Origin: an uncultured Actinomyces sp.
GTDB taxonomy: Bacteria > Actinomycetota > Actinomycetes > Actinomycetales > Actinomycetaceae
Direction of reading: 5' to 3'
Length of the DNA stretch: 39,898 bases
Assembly: GCA_938028585.1 (NCBI GenBank)
Contig: CALIZH010000065.1
Location: forward strand, 1-39,898
In this document: in pieces, positions 25,841 through 33,535 of the stretch
Layout of the letters: each line of letters starts with the position of its first letter
How positions within the stretch are numbered: the stretch's first letter is position 1
Translations under genes and position numbers: made by a program
The notes under the pieces: model-generated
What the model saw: the letters and a program-made list of their open reading frames with translations, nothing else
The model's database searches: none
What the model was told of the DNA's origin: nothing

Positions 25841-27022
25841 TCAGGCTCCTCGATCCTGGTTATTCTCGAAGTACCTCGTCAATTCAGGACTGACACGCGG
25901 AACATCAAAGGGAACAGAACCTTCACGCAGCGACTTGGTGGCCAGCACTCCCGCAGCAACGGCCTCGCGAGCCCCCAGCGGCGTCGTATCGGTCCGGTCA
26001 CCCTTGGCAACAAAGAGCAGGAACTCATCCATCGTTGCGACATCGGCATCATCGTGTCCGCCAGCATCACCCTTAATGGGGATCTCAATATCGCCGGTGG
26101 GCTCCCATCCGCTGCGGTGTTTCCATACGCGCACAACCCCGCCTTCACCATCGCCAAAGTTTTCCGCTCGACCTTCGGTTCCAATCACGGTGTAATTACG
26201 CCAGTAATCGGGGGTGAAGTGGCACTGTTCGTAGGAAATCAGAGTGCCAGAAGTCTGTCTCATCATGAGCATGGAGACGTCCTCGACATCGATCACGGGA
26301 TTAAGACCTGTGAGGGACGCGGGCGGCCAGTTATCGAAAGAGAACCAGTCACTCATGACCGCATCAGACTTCTGCCCGCCGCGATCAGTGAGCTTTCCGT
26401 AGAGCATGAGATCTCCCATGCCAACGACACGCTCTGGGACGGAATCAGACAGCCAGTTCATGACATCAATGTCGTGGGCAGCTTTCTGAAGTAGCAGCCC
26501 AGTTGTTCGACTGCGATCTGCATGCCAATCCTTGAAGTAATAGTCACCGCCATTGCCCACAAAGTGACGGCACCAAATTGCTCGGACCTCACCAATCAGA
26601 CCATCTTGGACAACTTGACGCAGAATGCGCACAACCGCCATGTGTCGCATATTGTGGCCCACATAGAGCGGAGTCTTGGTCCTATACGCGGTTTCAAGAA
26701 CGCGATCAGATCCCTCAATGGTGATCGCAATTGGCTTTTCCAGATAGACCGCAACCCCAGCTTCCAAGAGTGAGCAGGTGATGTCTTCGTGAGTGTCATC
26801 AGGGCTGGTGACAATTGCGCAATCAATGCCCAGTTCCAGCAGTTCATCGAGGGTTTCAAACCACGGGTAATCACCCAAAACTTCTGTCGCGCGCTGACGC
26901 ATCGCGGGATTGGGATCGCATCCTCCAACCAGTTCTGCAGGAATCGTGGCTTTGTGGCAATTCTCGGCAATGACGCACCGTGCGCCCAAACCAATCACGC
27001 CAACACGTAGGGGTGCAGACAT
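25841..27022 (-). CDS. Gfo/Idh/MocA-family NAD(P)-dependent oxidoreductase
   Basis: Sugar-type dehydrogenase of 393 residues with an N-terminal Rossmann domain (VGVIGLGARC, then the acidic strand end GGCDPNP), the family motif YLEKPIAIT, and a C-terminal alpha/beta domain with KAAHDIDVMNWL, whose HDxD usually takes part in catalysis. ATG 27022 is chosen because GGAG lies seven bases upstream; ATG 27034 lacks a ribosome-binding site. It has its own promoter overlapping the second operator, so it should be induced together with the transport operon. It may oxidise a released sugar or, like GH109 members of this superfamily, use NAD to hydrolyse a glycoside. Neither can be decided from sequence. 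Confidence 0.85.
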   Translation of the reverse strand: MSAPLRVGVIGLGARCVIAENCHKATIPAELVGGCDPNPAMRQRATEVLGDYPWFETLDELLELGIDCAIVTSPDDTHEDITCSLLEAGVAVYLEKPIAITIEGSDRVLETAYRTKTPLYVGHNMRHMAVVRILRQVVQDGLIGEVRAIWCRHFVGNGGDYYFKDWHADRSRTTGLLLQKAAHDIDVMNWLSDSVPERVVGMGDLMLYGKLTDRGGQKSDAVMSDWFSFDNWPPASLTGLNPVIDVEDVSMLMMRQTSGTLISYEQCHFTPDYWRNYTVIGTEGRAENFGDGEGGVVRVWKHRSGWEPTGDIEIPIKGDAGGHDDADVATMDEFLLFVAKGDRTDTTPLGAREAVAAGVLATKSLREGSVPFDVPRVSPELTRYFENNQDRGA

Positions 27023-27058
27023 TTTTAGCTCCATTCAGGGGTCATCTTTGACACCCCT

Positions 27059-27088
27059 ATTATGCGCCCTCTACCCCCACTTATGCAA
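27059..27088 (-). promoter_or_regulatory. Promoter of the Gfo/Idh/MocA gene
   Basis: Minus-strand TTGCAT (27088-27083) and CATAAT (27064-27059) are spaced by 18 bases. The -35 box occupies the same place in the inverted repeat as at the permease promoter. A small palindrome, GTCA-TCTT-TGAC (27041-27052), lies near the expected transcript start and could be an auxiliary site. Confidence 0.6.
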
Positions 27089-27101
27089 AGGTCTTGACAA
27101 A
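27081..27101. promoter_or_regulatory. Second copy of the ROK-locus operator
   Basis: TTATGCAA, spacer AGGTC, TTGACAAA (27094-27101). Read on the minus strand, the first 12 bases, TTTGTCAAGACC, are identical to the plus-strand start of the 22711 element. The second arm is degenerate where it must also serve as a -35 box. The repeated sequence and identical register with the promoter support a shared regulator. Confidence 0.7.
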
Positions 27102-27108
27102 GTCCCCA

Positions 27109-27132
27109 AGTAAGCAGCTCCAGCCCCTTACT
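27109..27132 (-). terminator. Possible hairpin after menG
   Basis: AGTAAGCAGCT (27109-27119) and AGCCCCTTACT (27122-27132) pair at nine positions plus one wobble, with one mismatch and a very tight loop. It lies 20 bases after the menG stop and before the oxidoreductase operator. No T-run follows, so its role as a terminator is uncertain. Confidence 0.35.
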
Positions 27133-27152
27133 CGAGCAAAACCTGTGGAACT

Positions 27153-27875
27153 TCAGTGCTTCACCGCGCGATGAAGAGCCACGATCCCACCCGTCAGGTA
27201 ACGGTATTGGACGTCACTCCACCCGGCCTCGGCAATCAAGTGTGCAACTTCGGGAGCATCGGGCCACTCACGAATCGACTCCGCCAAGTAGTCATAGGCG
27301 ACGTCATCGGAAGAAGCTAGGCGCGCAACCAGCGGCATCACATACTGCAGGTGCAGCGAATACCCCGCGCGCAGAGGCGCAGAGGTCGGCGTCGAAAATT
27401 CGCAGACGACCAGTCGCCCGCCGGGGCGCACAACTCGAGCCATTTCCTCCAGCGCACGCTTGGGATCAGGAACATTTCGCAGCCCGTAGGAAATGGTGAC
27501 GGCATCAAAAGAATGATCTTCAAAAGGAAGATCCATCGCGTCGCCTTGGACGAATTCAATGTCGGGGTGACGATTGCGTCCCACCTCGATCATGCCGGCG
27601 GAAAGATCGCAGGCAACAACGCGCGCACCGCTGCGCGCAATCTCTGCAGAGGAGGCACCCGTTCCAGCTGCTAGGTCCAAAATCCGATCCGAGGGCTTCG
27701 GCGCCAGCGCATTGGTCAAAGCCTTCAGCCAGACAAAATTCATCCCGCCGCTGAGCAGTGCATTCATCACGTCGTAACGCGAAGAGACATCATCAAACAT
27801 TGCGGCAACTTGATCTTGAGACTTGCCAAGATCTGCTCGACGCTGCTGGGAGGCGGTCTGTTCACTCATACGCAT
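27153..27875 (-). CDS. menG: Demethylmenaquinone methyltransferase
   Basis: SAM-dependent C-methyltransferase (UbiE/MenG family) that performs the last methylation of demethylmenaquinone to menaquinone. It has 240 residues from ATG 27875; ATG 27869 is equally possible. Signature features are VAAMFDDVSSRYDVMNALLS near the N terminus, SAM motif I ILDLAAGTGA (65-74), GDAMDLPFEDHSFDAVTISYGLRNVPD in mid-protein (acidic loop and family-specific YGLRN), and RVVRPGGRLVVCEFSTP. The gene is divergent from menF over a gap of 68 bases, which suggests joint control of menaquinone synthesis. Confidence 0.94.
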   Translation of the reverse strand: MRMSEQTASQQRRADLGKSQDQVAAMFDDVSSRYDVMNALLSGGMNFVWLKALTNALAPKPSDRILDLAAGTGASSAEIARSGARVVACDLSAGMIEVGRNRHPDIEFVQGDAMDLPFEDHSFDAVTISYGLRNVPDPKRALEEMARVVRPGGRLVVCEFSTPTSAPLRAGYSLHLQYVMPLVARLASSDDVAYDYLAESIREWPDAPEVAHLIAEAGWSDVQYRYLTGGIVALHRAVKH

Positions 27876-27931
27876 ATTTTCCCATTTACACGCCACATCG
27901 GCACGCTTAAGTGGAAGCGCACGCGAAGCAC

Positions 27932-27937
27932 TAGCAT
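27932..27937 (+). promoter_or_regulatory. Candidate -10 box for a leaderless menF transcript
   Basis: TAGCAT ends six bases before the menF ATG at 27944, the distance expected when transcription starts at or next to the initiation codon. No ribosome-binding site is seen before the ATG. The -35 region is poor (TTAAGT at 27907-27912, spacing 19). Confidence 0.4.
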
Positions 27938-27943
27938 TGAACC

Positions 27944-29236
27944 ATGCCCTCCGGACACTTTTCGCCGATCCCTACCCTGTACTGCTGGGTTGAGCGCATC
28001 GATCCTTCCTCCCCTCACGGGCATCTTCCATTGACTTCTTTCCTTCCCACCTCTGAAGTTTGCGCATGGATTCGCGACGAGGCCATGGTCGGCTGGGGGC
28101 AAGCGTGGCGTTGGCGGCGCGGGAAGGACCGTCCTCCCCTTGTCGAGGCCGGGGAAAACGCCGCGATCACCGAAGCCGCGCGAGTGTGGGATTTAGTTCG
28201 CGAGAAAGCGCAGATCCACTGGGCTGAAGGTGCGCGCGATGCCTGGGGCTCTGATTTACCGGTCCTTCCGATTGCTTTTGCATCCTGCGCTTTTGAGGAC
28301 GACGGGGAACGTGTTCTGGTTGTACCGACTTTTCTCATCATCACTCGCGGTTCGACACGTTTCTTGGTGACGAGCTCAATCGATTCGCGCGACAAACCTG
28401 TTTTTGATGCTGAGGTTATTGATCACCAGCTTCCACCTGCCGAAACGCTGAGTATTGGCCCAGGTGCCATGAGCGAGGAGGCATGGTGCGGCGCGGTTGA
28501 TGAAATCATCGACGCACTTCGCAATGAAGAGGCCGGAAAAGTTGTCATGGCCCGCGACATGACGATCATTTCTGACTCTCCCTTTGATCAGGCTGCTTTG
28601 GTTGAGCATCTGCATCAGCGTTATCCCCAAACCTGGACCTTCGCCGTTGCAGGATTAATTGGTGCAACTCCGGAAATGCTGGTCTCCCTTCACCAGGGAA
28701 AGCTCCATTCGCGCGTCCTTGCGGGAAGCAGCAAACCCGAGGATGCGGATTCGCTCCCACTGTCTTTAAAGGATCGTTCCGAGCATCTCTTTGCAGTCGA
28801 GTCCGTCGTGGCCGCACTTCTTTCTGTCGCGCAGGATGTTCAAGCACCCGCACGTCCCGAAGTACTGATTCTTCCCAATATTGCCCACCTCAGTTCTGAT
28901 GTATACGCAACTTTCCCGCAGGGAAGCGTTCTTGATGCCGTGGCACAACTGCATCCCACTGCCGCAGTGTGCGGAACTCCAACTGATGACGCTCTGGATC
29001 TGATTCACGCCTACGAACGCACGGAACGCGAACGTTATTCAGGCCCGGTCGGCTGGATTGATGGTGCGGGAAATGGGGAATTCGGCATCGCCCTGCGCTG
29101 CGGTCAATTAGAGAACAACGACCGCACCTTGAGGATCTTCGCCGGCTGCGGAATCATGCCAGATTCATCATCCCGCAGAGAATTGGAGGAGACCCAGACC
29201 AAGATGCGGCCGTTGCTCGAGGTTTTAAACCTTTAA
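27944..29236 (+). CDS. menF: Isochorismate synthase (MenF-like)
   Basis: Chorismate-binding enzyme that converts chorismate to isochorismate, the entry step of menaquinone synthesis. The 430 residues show the family's C-terminal signature blocks: GATPEMLVSL, SLKDRSEHLFAVESVVAAL, LHPTAAVCGTPTD, ERERYSGPVGWIDG followed by GNGEFGIALRCG, and FAGCGIM, which carry the Mg and substrate residues. The N-terminal 150 residues are poorly conserved, as usual. Menaquinone rather than siderophore use is inferred from menG, menC and menD nearby. The gene ends one base from the convergent protease gene. Confidence 0.87.
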   Translation: MPSGHFSPIPTLYCWVERIDPSSPHGHLPLTSFLPTSEVCAWIRDEAMVGWGQAWRWRRGKDRPPLVEAGENAAITEAARVWDLVREKAQIHWAEGARDAWGSDLPVLPIAFASCAFEDDGERVLVVPTFLIITRGSTRFLVTSSIDSRDKPVFDAEVIDHQLPPAETLSIGPGAMSEEAWCGAVDEIIDALRNEEAGKVVMARDMTIISDSPFDQAALVEHLHQRYPQTWTFAVAGLIGATPEMLVSLHQGKLHSRVLAGSSKPEDADSLPLSLKDRSEHLFAVESVVAALLSVAQDVQAPARPEVLILPNIAHLSSDVYATFPQGSVLDAVAQLHPTAAVCGTPTDDALDLIHAYERTERERYSGPVGWIDGAGNGEFGIALRCGQLENNDRTLRIFAGCGIMPDSSSRRELEETQTKMRPLLEVLNL

Positions 29237-29237
29237 C

Positions 29238-30671
29238 TCAGTGCTCTGACTGAAGCGTGACCTTTGCAGTGTTTTCAACGCCATCACGCACGTAGGTGAC
29301 GCTTACTTCTTGACCGCCCATGTAGCGACGGACATAACCGACCAAAGACTGCGCCGAGGTGACAGTGTTCCCATCAATCTTGGTGATCACGTCCCCGGCC
29401 TTCAAGCCTGCAGCTTCAGCTCCAGACCCCTGGCTCACACCAGAAATCTGCGCGCCCGCACGGGTGTCGTTTCCTACTCGCGCAGCACCGGTACTGACAG
29501 TGACGCCCAATCGGGCATGGTCAACTGTTCCGTTTTGAATGAGCTGATTGACAACCGAGACAACCAAGTCAGAAGGAATCGCGAATCCCAGACCGATCGA
29601 TCCCGCCTCAGAGTTCGACGATGAGGAGAGCGATGCGATTGACGAGTTAATACCGATCACTTGGCCGTGCTCATTAAATAGCGGACCACCGGAGTTACCG
29701 GGGTTGATCGAAGCATCGACCTGAATGGCATTCGTTGTGATCGATTGACTCTGGTTGCCCTGCTGCTGAAGCTGACCGAAAGGATCCTTTGAGTTGTCCT
29801 GGTTTTGCGATTCCGAGGCCTGTACCTGAACAGGACGGTTAAGAGCAGAGACAATACCCGTTGTCACCGTATTCGAAAGACCAAGAGGCGAACCAATGGC
29901 CATGACGGGCTGGCCGACCTTGAGATCAGAGGATTGTCCGAACTGGGCGGCGACAAGATCTGAAGGCGGGTTCACTAAGCGGATCACCGCAAGATCAGTG
30001 CTCTTATCTGTACCGACAATCTTTGCTTCGTAGATCCTGCCATCTGTGAGAGTTACTTGAATCCGCCCACTTCCATCAACGACCGAGGAAATGACGTGGT
30101 AGTTGGTGACGATGTTTCCAGCCGAATCAACGATCGCACCCGAGCCAATTCCCGAGGAATTCTGAGCCGAAACAGAAATAGTGACGACAGCGGGAGACAC
30201 GGTTCGTGCGACGTTCTCCCAATCAACTGCGGTTCCCGCGGAATTACTCTGAGCTGGTGCGGAGGTCTGACTGACCAGCGGGGTTGTCACCGAAGAATTC
30301 AGGTTTTGTCCAATGACCAGGGTCCCTCCAATGGCCAGGCCCGCCGTGCAGGCCATCGCCAGCACAAGCGCTCCCCAGCCGGGTCCGCGCCTCGGGCTAT
30401 GCGTCTCAAGAAGAGTAGGGGCCGGGCCTGCGGGAACTCCAGCCAGAGTTTCACCTTCTGCCGAGGCCTCGGGTGCAGAGGACTGCGCAGGAGCGGAAGC
30501 ATATGCTGCTTCACTTTCAGAAGTGGTAGGAGTTACTGCGGGAAGTGGCATGGTTTCGCTGCGCATCGGCGCAGACACACTGCCGCTTTGCGAGGCCGAT
30601 TGCTGGGCGGGTTCTTGCGCGTCAGGCTGAAAGCGCGCATCACCTTGAGGAGTGGTTTCTTCTGGATTCAT
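29238..30671 (-). CDS. HtrA/DegP-type membrane-anchored serine protease with PDZ domain
   Basis: S1C-family protease for quality control of exported proteins. It has 477 residues from ATG 30671. Residues 1-95 are a Pro/Ala/Ser/Glu-rich cytoplasmic region, and 98-121 form one membrane helix. The protease domain shows the triad H192 (VTNYHVIS), D226 (KSTDLAVIRL) and S327 (NPGNSGGPLF). A Gln/Asn/Ser-rich insertion lies at about 284-310. A single PDZ domain (about 385-475) contains RLGVTVS and GLKAGDVITKIDG. It follows menD by 44 bases and may be the end of the menC-menD transcript. It resembles mycobacterial PepD/HtrA; the natural substrate is unknown. Confidence 0.92.
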   Translation of the reverse strand: MNPEETTPQGDARFQPDAQEPAQQSASQSGSVSAPMRSETMPLPAVTPTTSESEAAYASAPAQSSAPEASAEGETLAGVPAGPAPTLLETHSPRRGPGWGALVLAMACTAGLAIGGTLVIGQNLNSSVTTPLVSQTSAPAQSNSAGTAVDWENVARTVSPAVVTISVSAQNSSGIGSGAIVDSAGNIVTNYHVISSVVDGSGRIQVTLTDGRIYEAKIVGTDKSTDLAVIRLVNPPSDLVAAQFGQSSDLKVGQPVMAIGSPLGLSNTVTTGIVSALNRPVQVQASESQNQDNSKDPFGQLQQQGNQSQSITTNAIQVDASINPGNSGGPLFNEHGQVIGINSSIASLSSSSNSEAGSIGLGFAIPSDLVVSVVNQLIQNGTVDHARLGVTVSTGAARVGNDTRAGAQISGVSQGSGAEAAGLKAGDVITKIDGNTVTSAQSLVGYVRRYMGGQEVSVTYVRDGVENTAKVTLQSEH

Positions 30672-30715
30672 GACCAACCCATCTCATTTCGTTATCAAAT
30701 CGTTACATTAGCATC

Positions 30716-32440
30716 CTACAACGATCGCAATAATGCAATATCTTCGGTCGGCCGAGGGATAGAGAGGTGCAGCACTTCCAATCCATCAGCCTCCGTACTC
30801 AAAATCGCTCGAAGCTCGGGCATTGAACTCACGCGGCGAATCTTCGCCCCATATGCCTGAGCAAGCACAGTGATATCAGCGCGCTGAGCAACTCCGAAAT
30901 AGCGCTCATACAAAGCCTCTGAAGCACGCTGACCATGCTCCAAACTCTTAAAAATCGAGCCTCCCCGGTCATCCAGGACAATGACCCGACAGCGGGGGAA
31001 TTCCTCTCCGAGAGGCATTCCCAAACCAGAGGCATCATGCAAGAAAGTTAAGTCCCCCATTACGGCATGAACCGTTGGCGGGCATTCATATGCTTCTTGC
31101 AATGCGCGCGCCCAGCCAAGAGCGGTCGACACGTTCCCATCAATTCCCGCAAGGCCTCGGCTCGACCACACCTGCTGGGGACCTCGGTGATCACTCTCAG
31201 AATTCCCCTGCGGATCGTAGCCGTGGCGTCCGGCAATAAGATCTGCAACCCTGACGGGATTCGACGCGCCAAGGAAAATATGAGAGCAGTCTTGCCATAG
31301 GGCATCAAGAACACCAATTTCGCTGAGCTCATCACCATAGGAATTGATCAGTTCATCAACCCCGCGCGCCACCGATTGAGCACGCGCAGACAAGTCTTCA
31401 CACAAAGAACTTTGGATGGCTGCATCCACGCGATCGGATTGGGTGAGCGACGAAACAACGCAGCATGCCATGCCATGCAGATCCGTCCACACTGCATAGG
31501 GAGAGACAACAATAACGCGCTTATCAGAAGCTAGAAGTTTCTGGATCGGACGCGACAGCGTTGGACGCCCAGTAACAACAATCTGACCGATTCGTGCGAC
31601 AACATCGGAATCCGCGCACAGAGTCTGCTGGAAGGGAATGAGGACTTCACTGCTCACACCGGTAACCATGGGCTCGGCAAAAACTGGAACCCGCGAGCGC
31701 TCAGCCCAGCGCAGCACCGAGTCCTGTGCGCCGTGACCGGCAATCACAACCGTTGCAAGATCAGACTTGACCACGCCCTCCACGCTCGGTTCACGCACAA
31801 TCTGGGAAGGGTAGATCTCGGCTCCCCTGCCCCAATTTTCCCTGAGCTGCGCGCTTGTTGAAGCCTCGGCCTCGTCGCTGGGAGTAAGCGGATCACGGAA
31901 AGCGCAGTTCAAGTGGATTGGCCCCGGAGTGCCGGAAGGATAACCCGCAGCAGCTGCAAGAGCACGCGCAACACGGCCAGGAACACTAGCCAATTCAGCG
32001 CTATCCGATGAAAAGTCCCATTCTCCCACGATGTGGTCGGAGAAAATTCCCTTCTGAGTCATGGTTTGGGACGCCCCAACGCCATGCAATTCAGCGGGAC
32101 GGTCCGCGCTAATAGCAACAAGAGGAAGATGAGAATAAAACGCCTCGCTCATCGCAGGATAAAGATGCGTGACGGCACTTCCCGAGGTCGTAATCACGCA
32201 GGCACGCGCGGCGGGGGAACCACTGCCTTCCCCGAGCGTGAGTCCAAGGGCAAAAAACGCAGCCGAACGTTCATCTAGGCGAACATGCACACGGATTGGG
32301 CTCTCATTCAAAGAGTCATACCGCGCAAGCGCATAGGCAAAGGGCGCATTTCGCGATCCGGGACAGTACACAAAATCGCGAATTCCACCGGCAATCAGGG
32401 AATCAATGATGCACTCAGCCAAAGCTTGTGAGGGGTACAT
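30716..32440 (-). CDS. menD: SEPHCHC synthase (menaquinone synthesis)
   Basis: Thiamine-diphosphate enzyme that joins 2-oxoglutarate and isochorismate to give SEPHCHC, the second step of menaquinone synthesis. The 574 residues start with the typical ALAECIIDSLIAGGIRDF and YCPGSRNAPFAYAL. E57 in RLDERSAAFFALGL is the glutamate that activates the cofactor. VHAVMGDLTFLHDASGL near residue 450 is the Mg/ThDP-binding motif in its MenD form. The gene lies 23 bases after menC; the ribosome-binding site is weak. Confidence 0.95.
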   Translation of the reverse strand: MYPSQALAECIIDSLIAGGIRDFVYCPGSRNAPFAYALARYDSLNESPIRVHVRLDERSAAFFALGLTLGEGSGSPAARACVITTSGSAVTHLYPAMSEAFYSHLPLVAISADRPAELHGVGASQTMTQKGIFSDHIVGEWDFSSDSAELASVPGRVARALAAAAGYPSGTPGPIHLNCAFRDPLTPSDEAEASTSAQLRENWGRGAEIYPSQIVREPSVEGVVKSDLATVVIAGHGAQDSVLRWAERSRVPVFAEPMVTGVSSEVLIPFQQTLCADSDVVARIGQIVVTGRPTLSRPIQKLLASDKRVIVVSPYAVWTDLHGMACCVVSSLTQSDRVDAAIQSSLCEDLSARAQSVARGVDELINSYGDELSEIGVLDALWQDCSHIFLGASNPVRVADLIAGRHGYDPQGNSESDHRGPQQVWSSRGLAGIDGNVSTALGWARALQEAYECPPTVHAVMGDLTFLHDASGLGMPLGEEFPRCRVIVLDDRGGSIFKSLEHGQRASEALYERYFGVAQRADITVLAQAYGAKIRRVSSMPELRAILSTEADGLEVLHLSIPRPTEDIALLRSL

Positions 32441-32463
32441 ACTTCTACTTCTATTCTTGATCT

Positions 32464-33525
32464 TTAACGGTGGGATGCCATTGCATTTAGTCGCTTCGCC
32501 CAGGATCCACAGAGCTGAGAATCGGATGCTGAGGGCGTGATCAGGCTTTCGTTGACAGCAAGATCGGTGGGAATCATATTTCCATCAACTACGCGCACAG
32601 GTGAGACCGCGGTATCGCCGCTCAATAGCGAGGCCGTGCCCAGACCGCATGCGCGTGGTTCCTGATCCAAGGCGCAGGCCACCCGAGCCGCGTAATCCAA
32701 ACCAAAACTGGTTTCCAAGGCCGAAGAGATCACCAAAGGCATGGGCAGCTCCTCTGCCAATTGGAGAACTGCGCGCGCACCTCCCAGAGGTTCAACTTTG
32801 ATCACGGCAACATCAGCCGCCTCAAGGCGAGCAACCTTGAGCGGGTCTTCCGCGCGGCGAATCGATTCATCGGCTGCAAGAGGAACCTCTTGTTTGCGCC
32901 GCAGCCACGCAAGGTCTTCAACGGCCATGCAGGGCTGTTCAACGTACTCCAGACCGCCCACAGCTTGGGCGGCGCGATTCAGACGCGCAATCCAAGTCAG
33001 AGCAGTTTCCCTGTCCCAAGCACCATTGGCATCGACGCGCACCTTCGCAGACGAGCCATGCAATTCAACCAGAGCCTCAGCAACGGCCTCGACACGCTGG
33101 CAATCACGCTCAAGGTCAGAACGCGCATCGGCAACCTTGACTTTTGCAGTCGCACAACCCGGATGATCGAATACTCGCTTGCGCGCATCTTCGGCCGAAA
33201 TCACCGGAATTGTCACGTTGAGCGGCACTTTTTCGCGCCGAGGCCTAGGGGCCGCTACTCGGGCAGCCTCCAATGCGCTAGCAAGCCACGTAGAGGATTC
33301 ACGCGGGTCGTAATCCCAGAAAGGTGCGCATTCTCCCCACCCGTATTCACCGTGCAGAAGAAGACCTTCGCGCACCTCGATATTGCGAAAGCGCAGGCGC
33401 ATCGGAATTGAGTAGACCAGCAGACGATCGATTCCTTCTAAGACCATTCGAGTCTTGGCGGGAAGCGAATCCACAGAAAGTTCGTGGAGGCGAACAGCTG
33501 AAGACGCGCTGCCGATATCCCCCAC
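32464..33525 (-). CDS. menC: o-Succinylbenzoate synthase (menaquinone synthesis)
   Basis: Enolase-superfamily dehydratase that turns SHCHC into o-succinylbenzoate. From GTG 33525 it has 353 residues with the full active-site set: K128 and K130 (AKVKV), metal ligands D165 (RVDANGAW), E196 (VEQP) and D219 (AADES), and K243 (VIKVEP). GTG 33525 is chosen because AGGAGAAGG lies just upstream; ATG 33447 (MVLEGIDRLLVY) matches the usual family start but has no ribosome-binding site. The ribosome-binding site overlaps the TAG stop of the GH42 gene, leaving 10 bases between the genes, so translation of menC is probably coupled to the sugar operon. Confidence 0.92.
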   Translation of the reverse strand: MGDIGSASSAVRLHELSVDSLPAKTRMVLEGIDRLLVYSIPMRLRFRNIEVREGLLLHGEYGWGECAPFWDYDPRESSTWLASALEAARVAAPRPRREKVPLNVTIPVISAEDARKRVFDHPGCATAKVKVADARSDLERDCQRVEAVAEALVELHGSSAKVRVDANGAWDRETALTWIARLNRAAQAVGGLEYVEQPCMAVEDLAWLRRKQEVPLAADESIRRAEDPLKVARLEAADVAVIKVEPLGGARAVLQLAEELPMPLVISSALETSFGLDYAARVACALDQEPRACGLGTASLLSGDTAVSPVRVVDGNMIPTDLAVNESLITPSASDSQLCGSWAKRLNAMASHR

Positions 33526-33535
33526 GGGCCTTCTC

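Noticed and set aside
26054..26494. 146-codon plus-strand frame opposite the oxidoreductase
   Set aside because: No domain motifs or ribosome-binding site; shadow of the Gfo/Idh/MocA gene.
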